Origin: Chromohalobacter canadensis
GTDB lineage: Bacteria > Pseudomonadota > Gammaproteobacteria > Pseudomonadales > Halomonadaceae
Assembly (NCBI RefSeq): GCF_034479555.1
Contig: NZ_CP140151.1
Span: 1,178,001-1,242,000 of the forward strand
DNA length: 64,000 bases
Direction of reading: 5' to 3'
Numbering within the stretch: position 1 is the first letter of the stretch; the number at the start of each line of letters is the position of its first letter. This document shows, one piece after another, positions 1 to 8,827 of this stretch. Under the pieces are notes generated by a model. The model ran no database searches, was not told the origin of the DNA, and saw only the letters and a list, made by a program, of their open reading frames with translations. A program made the translations under genes and the position numbers.

Positions 1-849
1 CGCTGGATCGTCTCGCGCCTGCAGCAGACCGAGGCGCAGGTGACCCGCGCGATGGAGGAGTTCCGCTTCGACCACGCCTCGCAGGCGCTCTACGACTTCG
101 TCTGGAACGAGTATTGCGACTGGTACCTGGAACTCTCCAAGCCGGTGCTGTGGGACGACAACGCCACTGCCGCCGCCAAGCGTGGCACGCGCCGCACGCT
201 GGTGCGGGTGCTGGAAACCGTCCTGCGCCTCGCGCATCCGATGATGCCGTTCATCAGCGAGGAAATCTGGCAACGCGTCGCGCCCCTGGCCGGCACGCAT
301 GCCGGCGGTGATGACTCGATCATGGCCCAACCCTGGCCGCAGGCCGACCAGAGCCGCATCGACGAAAACGCCACGCGCGATATCGAGTGGCTCAAGGGCG
401 TGATCATCGCCGTGCGCAATATCCGCGCCGAGATGAACATCGCGCCCGGCAAGCCGCTCGAGGCACTGCTCACCAAAGGCGCAGAAGCCGACCGCGAACG
501 CCTGGAAGCCTATCGGCTATTCCTCTCCAAGCTGGCCAAGCTCGAGAGCATCACCTGGCTCGACGACCCCGACCAGGCCCCGCTCGCCGCCACCCAACTG
601 GTCGGCGACATGGAAGTGCTGGTGCCTATGGCAGGGCTGATCGACAAAGACGCCGAACTCGCCCGCCTGGCCAAGGAAATCGACAAGCAGGACAAGTTCA
701 TCGGCGGCATCGAGAAGAAGCTCGGCAACGAGGGCTTCATCAGCAAGGCCCCCGCCGAGGTCGTCGAGAAGGAGCGCGCCAAGCTCGCCGACGCCCAGGC
801 CAGCCGTCAGCACCTCAGCGAGCAACGCGACAAGATCGCCGCGCTGTAA
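1..849 (+). CDS. valS: Valine--tRNA ligase, C-terminal part (cut by window edge)
   Basis: This is the 3' end of a class I aminoacyl-tRNA synthetase; the reading frame is open from base 1, so the true start lies upstream. The visible 282 residues carry the anticodon-binding helical domain ([22 protein letters not shown] is its usual core, here starting near base 67) and the C-terminal tRNA-binding coiled coil rich in K, E and A (from about base 640, with the [15 protein letters not shown] stretch). That coiled coil is typical of ValS and separates it from IleS and LeuS. The catalytic HIGH and KMSKS motifs are outside the window. A strong terminator follows the stop codon. Confidence 0.95.
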   Translation, partial: RWIVSRLQQTEAQVTRAMEEFRFDHASQALYDFVWNEYCDWYLELSKPVLWDDNATAAAKRGTRRTLVRVLETVLRLAHPMMPFISEEIWQRVAPLAGTHAGGDDSIMAQPWPQADQSRIDENATRDIEWLKGVIIAVRNIRAEMNIAPGKPLEALLTKGAEADRERLEAYRLFLSKLAKLESITWLDDPDQAPLAATQLVGDMEVLVPMAGLIDKDAELARLAKEIDKQDKFIGGIEKKLGNEGFISKAPAEVVEKERAKLADAQASRQHLSEQRDKIAAL

Positions 850-890
850 GCGCCGCTGTCACAACGTCGGGACAACGCCGGCGCAAACCG

Positions 891-926
891 AAAACGCCCA
901 TGCGGTTCACGCCGCATGGGCGTTTT
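891..926 (+). terminator. Rho-independent terminator of valS
   Basis: A perfect 15-bp inverted repeat (aaaacgcccatgcgg and its complement) with a 6-base loop at 906-911 ends in TTTT. It starts 42 bases after the valS stop codon. Confidence 0.85.
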
Positions 927-948
927 CATGTCAGGGGACACAGCACAT

Positions 949-979
949 AAAAAAACCCGCGCCAGGGGGCTGCGCGGGT
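949..979 (-). terminator. Rho-independent terminator of the potassium channel gene
   Basis: Read on the minus strand, the stem acccgcgc/gcgcgggt encloses a 9-base or so loop and is followed by seven T. It lies about 140 bases beyond the channel stop codon. A separate small hairpin (tgcatcg/cgatgca, 1002-1020) lies between the two. Confidence 0.75.
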
Positions 980-1116
980 CGAGGCAGGGTACTACTAGGG
1001 GTGCATCGCGAAACGATGCAGGGATGAAACATCTGATGAGCACCAGATGCCGCTTACTTTATCCCTACGCGTCTCATGCCACCAATAAATTGTTAGCATG
1101 ATAGCGATAGCTCTCT

Positions 1117-1923
1117 TCAATCCTTGTCGCGCGTCGCCGGTGCCCGACGCGTGGCGTCTTCCGAGTCTCGCGTTTCCAGTAGTGTTCTCAGGGACGTAAC
1201 CTCGGCGTTCAGGCTATCGATCTGCCGCGAGAGATGCCGCATCATCTCGCGATCTGCCTTGTGCTGACGGGACTCCTGCTCGCTGTCATCGGACACCACC
1301 AGCGAGCCGATATACGCCGCGAAGCTACCGAACAACCCCACGCCACCGACCATGAGAAAGACCGCCACCACCCGGCCCAGCGTGGTGATCGGGTAATAAT
1401 CGCCATAGCCGACCGTGGTCACCGTCACGAAGGCCCACCACAGCGCCTCTTCCGCCGTATTGATGGGGCTTTCCGGGTGGGGTGACTCGAGCAGTAGCAT
1501 GGTGATGGCGCCAAAAGCCACCAGCAGCAGCGTGGCGGTCGCCGCCGAAGCAAACACGCCCTCGGCCCGATTGCGAAACAGCACCCGCCAGATCATGTGC
1601 ACGGATTTCAGCGCGCGGATCACCCGCAGCATCTGCACGACACGGAACAATCGCGCGCCTTGGAACGGTCCCGGCGGAATGCAGGCCAGCAGGTCCAGCC
1701 AGCCCCAGCGCATGTAGCGCCACTTGTCGGGAGCGGCGCGAAAGCGCAGGCAGAAATCCACGAAGAAGAACACGCACACCACCCAGTCCATGTAGCCCAG
1801 CAGCCGCGAGACTTCGGTCGGCAGCGTCAGGAAAAGATCCGCCAACAAGGCGCCAATCACGTAGAAGGACAGCACCAGAACGACAAGCTGGAAGGGCGTG
1901 ATACGCTCCTGACTGACCGGCAT
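1117..1923 (-). CDS. Voltage-gated-type potassium channel
   Basis: This 268-residue protein has the plan of a six-helix K+ channel. Helices S1-S4 fall at about 10-110, with a charged S4 (R91, R94, R100, R103). S5 is near 125-145, the pore loop carries the selectivity filter TVGYGD at 170-175, and S6 is at 183-210. The filter sequence shows K+ selectivity directly. After S6 the chain is soluble and heptad-like (about 215-252), which could hold the tetramer together. There is no RCK/TrkA-N domain. It stands alone, with its own terminator. The physiological role, perhaps setting membrane potential in a salt-tolerant cell, is inference. Confidence 0.9.
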   Translation of the reverse strand: MPVSQERITPFQLVVLVLSFYVIGALLADLFLTLPTEVSRLLGYMDWVVCVFFFVDFCLRFRAAPDKWRYMRWGWLDLLACIPPGPFQGARLFRVVQMLRVIRALKSVHMIWRVLFRNRAEGVFASAATATLLLVAFGAITMLLLESPHPESPINTAEEALWWAFVTVTTVGYGDYYPITTLGRVVAVFLMVGGVGLFGSFAAYIGSLVVSDDSEQESRQHKADREMMRHLSRQIDSLNAEVTSLRTLLETRDSEDATRRAPATRDKD

Positions 1924-2017
1924 ACGAGTCTCCTTGGTGGCCCAGATAGCTCATGACGATGGACGCGACACGCCCCTTCCCATTCTCGAACATCGGCCGC
2001 CAGGTGGCTATTGTCAG

Positions 2018-2047
2018 AAAAAAGCCGAGCCCATGGGCCCGGCATTT
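2018..2047 (-). terminator. Rho-independent terminator after the POT-aminopeptidase P pair
   Basis: On the minus strand the stem gccgggccc/gggctcggc (one mismatch) is followed by six T. It lies 20 bases past the aminopeptidase stop codon. Confidence 0.8.
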
Positions 2048-2066
2048 CTTAACGTGTGGCGAGCGT

Positions 2067-3884
2067 TTAGCGGGCGATGGGCGTCGTACGCCGCTCGAGC
2101 CAATCACGAGCCGGCCCCTCGACCTTGGGCATCAGGCGTTGACGAACCTCCGCGTGGTAGGCGTTGAGCCAGGCGATTTCCGCATCATCGAGCAGTGCAA
2201 TATCGATGGCTCGGGTATCGATGGGGCACAGCGTGAGCGTCTCAAAATACAGGAACTCGCCGAAGTCACTGGGCTGAGCCGAACGATTGACCACCAGGTT
2301 CTCGATGCGCACGCCCCACTGCCCCGGCCGATAGACGCCCGGCTCGATCGAGGTGATCATGCCGGGTTGCATGGCCGATTGCGGCGTCGGCGAGGCGTAC
2401 CACGCGATCACCTGCGGCCCCTCATGGACATTCAGGAAATAGCCCACGCCGTGCCCGGTGCCATGGCCGTAGTCGATCCCCGCGGCCCATAGTGGTGCGC
2501 GGGCGATGGCATCTAACTGCGCCGATGGGATGCCCCGCGGGAACTGGGCACGCGACAGCGCGATAGTGCCCTTGAGCACCTGGGTGAAATCGCGCCGGTG
2601 CGCCGCGTCGATCTCGCCCACCGGCACCACACGGGTGATGTCGGTGGTGCCGCCCAGGTATTGGGCCCCCGAGTCGATCAGCAGCAAACCATCGCCTTCG
2701 ATCACGGAATGCGCCGCCGGCGTGGCGTGATAATGCGGCAGCGCCCCGTTGGCGTTGAAGGCGGCGATGGTCGCGAAACTCCTCGAGACGAAGCCGTCGC
2801 GCTCAGCGCGTGCGGCGGTGATCCGTTCGTCGACGTTCAGCTCGGTCACCGTCTCGTCACTGGCCAACGCGTCTTCCAGCCAGGCGAAGAATGCGCACAG
2901 CGCGGCGCCGTCTTCCTCCATGGCATGGCGCACGTGTTCGATGTCACGGTCGCTCTTGCGGCTCTTGGTAAGCGTGCTCGGCTGGAAAGCCTCGACGACG
3001 GTCACGCCCTCCGGCACGGCTTCCGTCAGCGCCAGGCTGACCCGCGCCGGGTCGATCAACAGGCACGCGTCGGCGGACAGCCCAGCGAGATGCTCCGCCA
3101 CCAACGCGTAATCGGCGACATCGATGCCGTCGTCGGCGAGTTCGCCGGCCAAGGCGTCATCCAATTTGCCCGGGGCGACGAACAAGGTCGCACGCGTCGC
3201 CTCGACGAGCAGATGCGATAAGAACACCGGATTGAAGTCGACATCCGAACCGCGCAGATTGGTCAGCCAGGCGATGTCGTCGAGGGTCGACACCAGGTGG
3301 GTATCGGCGCCTTGGGCCTCCATTTCCTGACGCAACGTCGCCAGCTTATCGCGCCGTGCGGTATCCACGTAATCGCTTGGATGGGCACGCACCGGCGCCT
3401 CGGGCAACGCGGGGCGGTCCGGCCAGATGGCATCGAGCAAATCCCGGTGCCCTTCCCAGCGGATCCCCTTCGGCGCCAGATGCGTTTCCATCTGGCGCAC
3501 GCTGGCCGCCGACACCACAGCGCCGTCGAAGCCTACTGTGGCGCCTGCGGGAAGTTGCTCGGCGAGCCACTGCATGGGCCGCTGCGCCTGGCCGGGCTGG
3601 AGTTTCATCAATTCGATGCCGCTCCCAGCCAGTTGCTGCTCGGCCTGTACCCAGTAGCGACTGTCCACCCATAGCCCGGCCGCCTGCTGGGTGATCACCA
3701 GCGTCCCCACCGACCCATCGAAGCCCGAAAGCCAAGCGCGACCCTGCCAGTGATGCGGCAGATATTCGGAACTGTGCGGGTCGGACGATGGCAGCCACCA
3801 GGCGTCGATGCCTTGTTCACGCATGGCCTCGCGCAGCGCGGCCAGGCGGGTGGCGGGCGTTTGGGAAGATTCACTCAGCGGCAT
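2067..3884 (-). CDS. Xaa-Pro aminopeptidase (M24B), long form
   Basis: The enzyme removes an N-terminal residue that precedes proline, using two metal ions. At 605 residues it is the long, three-domain form related to eukaryotic cytosolic aminopeptidase P, not the roughly 440-residue E. coli PepP. Two creatinase-like N domains (about 10-310) precede the pita-bread catalytic domain. The five metal ligands are visible: D404 (LLIDSG), D415 (TTDITR), H478 (GHGTGHGVG), E514 (SIEPGVY) and E528 (RIENL). It starts three bases after the POT transporter stop codon, so the two are almost surely co-transcribed: the transporter brings in small peptides and this enzyme clips the proline-blocked ones. Confidence 0.93.
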   Translation of the reverse strand: MPLSESSQTPATRLAALREAMREQGIDAWWLPSSDPHSSEYLPHHWQGRAWLSGFDGSVGTLVITQQAAGLWVDSRYWVQAEQQLAGSGIELMKLQPGQAQRPMQWLAEQLPAGATVGFDGAVVSAASVRQMETHLAPKGIRWEGHRDLLDAIWPDRPALPEAPVRAHPSDYVDTARRDKLATLRQEMEAQGADTHLVSTLDDIAWLTNLRGSDVDFNPVFLSHLLVEATRATLFVAPGKLDDALAGELADDGIDVADYALVAEHLAGLSADACLLIDPARVSLALTEAVPEGVTVVEAFQPSTLTKSRKSDRDIEHVRHAMEEDGAALCAFFAWLEDALASDETVTELNVDERITAARAERDGFVSRSFATIAAFNANGALPHYHATPAAHSVIEGDGLLLIDSGAQYLGGTTDITRVVPVGEIDAAHRRDFTQVLKGTIALSRAQFPRGIPSAQLDAIARAPLWAAGIDYGHGTGHGVGYFLNVHEGPQVIAWYASPTPQSAMQPGMITSIEPGVYRPGQWGVRIENLVVNRSAQPSDFGEFLYFETLTLCPIDTRAIDIALLDDAEIAWLNAYHAEVRQRLMPKVEGPARDWLERRTTPIAR

Positions 3885-3887
3885 GAC

Positions 3888-5471
3888 TCAGGCTCCGGTG
3901 GTGGCGTTGGATGAAGACGAAGCACCGGCGGGATCGACGGTGGGATTACCCTTAAGCATACGCTTGATGAACGGCGTCAGCAGCGCCAACACGATGGCAC
4001 ACAGCACCAGCGCCACCGCGCAGCGACCGAACAACGCCGGCAACTGTTCCAGTTCCTCGGCATTGACGTGTCCGCCGATCAACCCGGCGACCAGATTCCC
4101 CAACGCCGAGGCGGTGAACCACAACCCCATCAGTTGGCCGCGCAGCTTGGTCGGCGCCAGCGCGCTCATGGTCGACAGACCAACCGGGCTCAGACACAGC
4201 TCGCCGATCGTCAGCAACAGCAAGCTGGTGGTGATCCACAACGGCGAGACCTGCTCGATGCCGCCTGCCACGCGCATCGCCGCGAACATCATCAAGGCAA
4301 AGCCGCCGGCCGCGAACAGCAGACCGAGCACGAACTTCACCGGACTGCCGGGCTCCAAGCGACGGCGACCAAGTGCCGGCCATAGCCAGCCGAAGAGCGG
4401 CCCCAGCAGGATGATGAAGACCGGGTTGAACGACTGAAACCACACCGCCGGCACTTCCCAGCCGAACAACATGCGGTCGGTGTAGTCGTGGGCGAACAGG
4501 TTATAGGACGTCGGTTGCTGTTCGAAGGACGCCCAGAAAAATGCTGCCGCCATGATCAGGATGAAACACACGACGATACGCGCCCGCTCCTGCTTGTCGA
4601 GCCCGCTAAAACCAAACAGAAAGACGAAATATCCCAGCGCACAGACGATAATCACCGTGGTCATGGCCTCGGCGATTGCCACGGCGTTCAAGGTGATCAC
4701 GCCGTTCGCCACCAGGGCGATGAAACCCGCCATCGCAATCGCCAAGCCAGCGACGTAATAGCCCACGCCGCGACGATTTACCGACGGCGCGTCCCAACTG
4801 GCAGCGCGACCCCGCAGACTGTCACCACGGCGCATGGAGGGAATGGCCGACAAGCGAAAGATCAGCAAGGCCACCAACATGCCCAACCCACCGATGCCGA
4901 AGCCCCAGTGCCAGCCGTATTCACGCATCAATAGACCGGTGAACAGCGGGGCCAGCAAGCCACCGATGTTAATCCCCATGTAGAAGATGGCGAAGCCGCC
5001 GTCGCGACGCACATCGCCCTGGTCATACAGGCTGCCCACCATCACCGAGATGCAGGACTTGAAAAGCCCCGAGCCGAGCACGATCAGCACCAGCCCGATG
5101 AAAAACCAGGTCGCGCCCCAGACGGCGGAAAAAGCGATGGAAAGGTGTCCCAAGGCAATGAGGACCGAGCCGTACCAGACGGCGCGTCGCTGGCCCAGCC
5201 AATTGTCCGCCAGCCAACCTCCGGGCAAGGCCGACAGATAGACGGCGCCAGCATAGATACCGACGATGGCCGAAGCCGTTTCACGCGTGAAGCCCAGCCC
5301 ACCCTCGAAGACCGTGGCGGCCATGAACAGTACGAGAAGCGGGCGAATACCGTAGTAGGAAAAGCGCTCCCACATTTCGGTGAAGAATAACGGCCCCAGC
5401 GCTCGCGGGTGACCGGCGAAACCCCGGTCCTCTTCGGAGCGGGGCGATGCTACATCCGTGGTAGAGCGCAT
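3888..5471 (-). CDS. Proton-dependent oligopeptide transporter (POT/PTR family)
   Basis: A 527-residue inner-membrane symporter for di- and tripeptides. The family motif ExxERF is present at E32-M-W-E35-R36-F37 in helix 1, followed by the second PTR signature near FYMGINIGGLLAPL. There are about 14 hydrophobic segments. The N terminus is a short hydrophilic stretch (1-24) and the C terminus a Ser/Thr-rich tail. It is the first gene of a two-gene unit with the aminopeptidase. The ribosome site is weak (GAGG about ten bases upstream). Members are named DtpA-D or TppB in other bacteria; I cannot choose one. Confidence 0.92.
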   Translation of the reverse strand: MRSTTDVASPRSEEDRGFAGHPRALGPLFFTEMWERFSYYGIRPLLVLFMAATVFEGGLGFTRETASAIVGIYAGAVYLSALPGGWLADNWLGQRRAVWYGSVLIALGHLSIAFSAVWGATWFFIGLVLIVLGSGLFKSCISVMVGSLYDQGDVRRDGGFAIFYMGINIGGLLAPLFTGLLMREYGWHWGFGIGGLGMLVALLIFRLSAIPSMRRGDSLRGRAASWDAPSVNRRGVGYYVAGLAIAMAGFIALVANGVITLNAVAIAEAMTTVIIVCALGYFVFLFGFSGLDKQERARIVVCFILIMAAAFFWASFEQQPTSYNLFAHDYTDRMLFGWEVPAVWFQSFNPVFIILLGPLFGWLWPALGRRRLEPGSPVKFVLGLLFAAGGFALMMFAAMRVAGGIEQVSPLWITTSLLLLTIGELCLSPVGLSTMSALAPTKLRGQLMGLWFTASALGNLVAGLIGGHVNAEELEQLPALFGRCAVALVLCAIVLALLTPFIKRMLKGNPTVDPAGASSSSNATTGA

Positions 5472-5540
5472 TGACTATCTGCCTCGTTGAGAACTTTCAG
5501 GTTGTGCCTGACGTTCGCCGTGCCTTGTGGGCGAGCGGCT

Positions 5541-5574
5541 AAACAAAACGGCGATGGCACGTATGCCATCGCCG
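5541..5574 (-). terminator. Rho-independent terminator of glnE
   Basis: An 11-bp perfect stem (cggcgatggca and its complement, 5549-5559/5564-5574) with a 4-base loop is followed on the minus strand by TTTTGTTT. It sits about 110 bases beyond the glnE stop codon and before the POT gene. Confidence 0.8.
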
Positions 5575-5685
5575 GAGGCGGACTATAAAGTTTTCACGCG
5601 AATGATCAATACTCAACTTTTGTCGTACTAACCATTCACCGGATTATCGTGAGCACGAAAAGTAACAGCTTGTTTCCAGCACAGC

Positions 5686-8600
5686 TCATCGCGAGGCATC
5701 GTCATCTTGCATCCATTGCGCCCAAATGGCGCGAACCCGGCGGCGATGGTCGTCGATATCGGCGATATCGACCTGGCTGCCGGCCTTGGCCAGCGAGGCA
5801 CGATGGCTGATGCCGCGATAGGTGAGATACGCCTCGCGCAACTCGCGCGCCTGCTCGGCGGGAAGGCGGCCGCTTTCCTCCAGCGTTTCGAGAATGCGCA
5901 TGTTGTCACTAAAGGCAAGCATCTCCGGCGCCTCATCGCCCAGTCGCAGCACCGCGTACTGACAGAGGAACTCGATATCCACCATGCCGCCGGGATCCTG
6001 CTTGAGATGAAACGTTCCCCGGCGTCCGGCCTGATCGCTGCTACCCAGGTGGGTACGCATCTTGCGGCGCATGGCGACGACCGACTCGCGCAGTTGCTCG
6101 GGCTCACGCGGCTGACTCAGCACCTCGCGGCGCACCACCTCGAATCGCTCGCATAACGCCGTATTGCCCGCAATCGCGCGTGAGCGCACCAGCGCCTGGT
6201 GCTCCCAGGTCCAGGCTTGTTGGTGCTGATAGTCGGCGAAGGCGTCGAGCGTCGTCACCAGCAACCCGGCGTTGCCGGAAGGACGCAGGCGCATGTCCAC
6301 CTCGTACAGCGCGCCGCTGGGCGTCATGGCCGTCAGCAAATGGATGATGCGCTGGCCGAGGCGCGTGAAGAAGACCGCATTATCGAGGGCCTTGGCGCCA
6401 TCGGTAACGCCCTTGGGATCGGCATCATGCAAAAACACCAGATCCAGATCCGAGCCATAGCCCAATTCGATACCGCCCAGCTTGCCGTAACCGATGATCG
6501 CGAAGTTGGCGTCGTCGCTCTCGTGCTCGCCGGGATGGCGCGAGGGACGGCCGTACTTGCGTGTCACCTGCTTCCAGGCCATCGCCAGTATCTGCTCGAG
6601 AATCACCTCGGCGATGAAGGTGAGATAATCGCTGACCTTCATCAACGGTCGCGCGCCGACGATATCCGAGGCCGCGACGTGCAGCACCTGGGCGTGCTTG
6701 AAGATACGCAGCGCGTCGAGCTGGCCTTCTTCGTCGTCCTCGGGGATGCGCGCCAGTGCCTGGCGCAGTTCATCGGCGAGTTCGTCCTTGTCGGCGGGCG
6801 AATACAGTGTGGCGGGGTGCAGCAACTCATCGAGCAGCACGGGATGGCGCGCCAACTGCTCGGCGATCCACGGGCTCGCAGCACATAGTCGAATCAACTG
6901 ACGCAGCGCATCGGGGTTCTCACGCAGCAATGCCAGGTATGCGGTGCGCCGCAACACCGCCTCGATCAGCGGCAAGACGCGCTCGAGCGCGACATCCGGC
7001 GCACGACTCTCGCCGGCGGCCTCGAGCAGCAGCGGCATCAAGGCATCGAGACGCTCGAAACCGATGCGTTGCATGGCCGCCACGGCGCGCGAACGATGCA
7101 AGCTGGCAAGCCGCTTGAAGGTAGCCTCGGGCGTCTCGCACCCCAGCGTCGTCAGCGTCTCGCGGGCCTCGTCCGGAGTCAGCTCCTCGCGCCAGAGCGC
7201 GCCCAGTTCCTCACGTGAGGCATCCTCGGGCAGGCTTTGCTCATCGTCTTCCTCCTCAGGCGGCGCGATAACGGCGTCGAAATGCTCACGCACTCGCCCT
7301 CGCGCTTCGTCGAGGCGCGCAACGAGCGCCGGCCAGTCGGCCATATCGAGCGCCAGCGCCAAGCGCTCGCGCCCCAGGCTATCCTCCGGCAGGGTCTGGG
7401 TCTGGCGGTCCTTCTGGGCCTGCAAGGCATGCTCGAGATCGCGCAGAAAGGCGTAGTCGACCCGCAGTGCATCGGTCACCTCGCCCGGCAGAAGCTCCAG
7501 GTCCGTCAGACAACGCAAGGCCGCCGCCAGCGAGGTCAGTTGGAGTTCGGTATCGCGCCCACCACGAATCAACTGAAACGCCTGAACCACGAATTCCACC
7601 TCGCGAATACCGCCGGGGCCAAGCTTGATGTTGTCGGCCATGCCCTTGCGCTTGACCTCGCGATTGATGAGCCGCTTCATCTCGCGCAACGATTCGATGG
7701 CGCCGAAATCCAGGTATTTGCGATACACGAACGGCCGCAGCGAGGCGAGCAGCTCGGCGCCGGCTTCGAGATCGCCGGCTACTGGACGCGCCTTGAGCAT
7801 GGCGTAGCGTTCCCATTCGCGCCCTTGATCTTGATAGTAGCTGGCCAGGGTCGCGAAGTTGCCGACCAGCGGGCCGCCATCGCCGAGCGGGCGCAAGCGC
7901 ATGTCGACACGAAACGCCATGCCTTCGTCGGTCACCGCGTCCAACGCACCGATGAGTTTCTGGCCCAGCTTGGTGAAATATTCCTGATGCGAGAGCGCCC
8001 GACGACCGCCCTGGGTTTCGCCCTCTTCGGCGAAAGCGAAGATCAGATCGATATCCGAGGATAGATTGAGCTCGCCCGCACCGAGTTTGCCCATGCCCAG
8101 TACCACCAAGCGTTGCGGTGTGCCGTCAGCCCGGAGAGCCGGTTGCCCCCAGCGCGGCGCATAGTAGTCCTCGAGCCAGCCCAGCGCGCCATCGAGGCAG
8201 ATCTCCGCCAGGCTGCTGACATCACGTGCCGTGCCCCACATGCCAGCCTCATCGCCCTGACCGCGCGGCGCGCGGCATAGATCGCGCCATACGATGCCCA
8301 GCATGCGCAGCCGCCGGAAGCGGCGTATCGCGGCCTGCATGGCTGCCTCATCTTCGGCGGCTTCGAGGCGCTCGGCGAGTTCCGCCTCCCAGGTCTCGCG
8401 CGACGGCGACTCATCCAGTTCGCCTTCGGCATCCAGCACCGGCAACCAGCCAGGATCGCGCGCAAGCGTCTCGGTGGCGAAATCGGAAAGTGCTACGACC
8501 CGCGCCAGTTCGGCCCGGCGCACGTTCGAGAGCGCTAGCCAGGTAGCACTCGGCATCTCCTCGGCATCAATATCCGCATCGGCGTCCGCTTCGCTCGACG

Positions 8601-8730
8601 ACCGCTTCGCCTGAGCGACGCGATCGGCCAGGCACAGCGCATCGTCGAGCCGCTCGGTGGCTTCACCCAGCGCCTCGTGCAACGGTGCGGGAATATCGGC
8701 GTCGGGTAGGAATCCTTCGGGCAGGGCCAT
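5686..8730 (-). CDS. glnE: Bifunctional glutamine synthetase adenylyltransferase/deadenylyltransferase
   Basis: GlnE adds and removes AMP on glutamine synthetase in response to PII and glutamine, so it sets nitrogen assimilation. The 1014-residue chain has the duplicated family plan. The N-terminal deadenylylating half has the nucleotidyltransferase motif GMGKLG..SSDIDLI at about 212-230. The C-terminal adenylylating half repeats it as GYGKLG..SDLDLVF at 747-766. Each half is followed by a PII uridylyl-transferase-like helical domain. I start at the ATG at 8730 because AGGAG lies just upstream; longer in-frame starts would run into the symporter gene. It is longer than E. coli GlnE (about 945), partly from an acidic insert near 45-60. 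Confidence 0.95.
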   Translation of the reverse strand: MALPEGFLPDADIPAPLHEALGEATERLDDALCLADRVAQAKRSSSEADADADIDAEEMPSATWLALSNVRRAELARVVALSDFATETLARDPGWLPVLDAEGELDESPSRETWEAELAERLEAAEDEAAMQAAIRRFRRLRMLGIVWRDLCRAPRGQGDEAGMWGTARDVSSLAEICLDGALGWLEDYYAPRWGQPALRADGTPQRLVVLGMGKLGAGELNLSSDIDLIFAFAEEGETQGGRRALSHQEYFTKLGQKLIGALDAVTDEGMAFRVDMRLRPLGDGGPLVGNFATLASYYQDQGREWERYAMLKARPVAGDLEAGAELLASLRPFVYRKYLDFGAIESLREMKRLINREVKRKGMADNIKLGPGGIREVEFVVQAFQLIRGGRDTELQLTSLAAALRCLTDLELLPGEVTDALRVDYAFLRDLEHALQAQKDRQTQTLPEDSLGRERLALALDMADWPALVARLDEARGRVREHFDAVIAPPEEEDDEQSLPEDASREELGALWREELTPDEARETLTTLGCETPEATFKRLASLHRSRAVAAMQRIGFERLDALMPLLLEAAGESRAPDVALERVLPLIEAVLRRTAYLALLRENPDALRQLIRLCAASPWIAEQLARHPVLLDELLHPATLYSPADKDELADELRQALARIPEDDEEGQLDALRIFKHAQVLHVAASDIVGARPLMKVSDYLTFIAEVILEQILAMAWKQVTRKYGRPSRHPGEHESDDANFAIIGYGKLGGIELGYGSDLDLVFLHDADPKGVTDGAKALDNAVFFTRLGQRIIHLLTAMTPSGALYEVDMRLRPSGNAGLLVTTLDAFADYQHQQAWTWEHQALVRSRAIAGNTALCERFEVVRREVLSQPREPEQLRESVVAMRRKMRTHLGSSDQAGRRGTFHLKQDPGGMVDIEFLCQYAVLRLGDEAPEMLAFSDNMRILETLEESGRLPAEQARELREAYLTYRGISHRASLAKAGSQVDIADIDDHRRRVRAIWAQWMQDDDASR

Positions 8731-8827
8731 GACACTCTCCTGGAACGTCCCGGCATCAGACGCCGGGCAAGCATGATGGCCCCAGCTTAGCGGAGCTGAT
8801 CGCCTGGAAGCTACACACACGCGGTCC

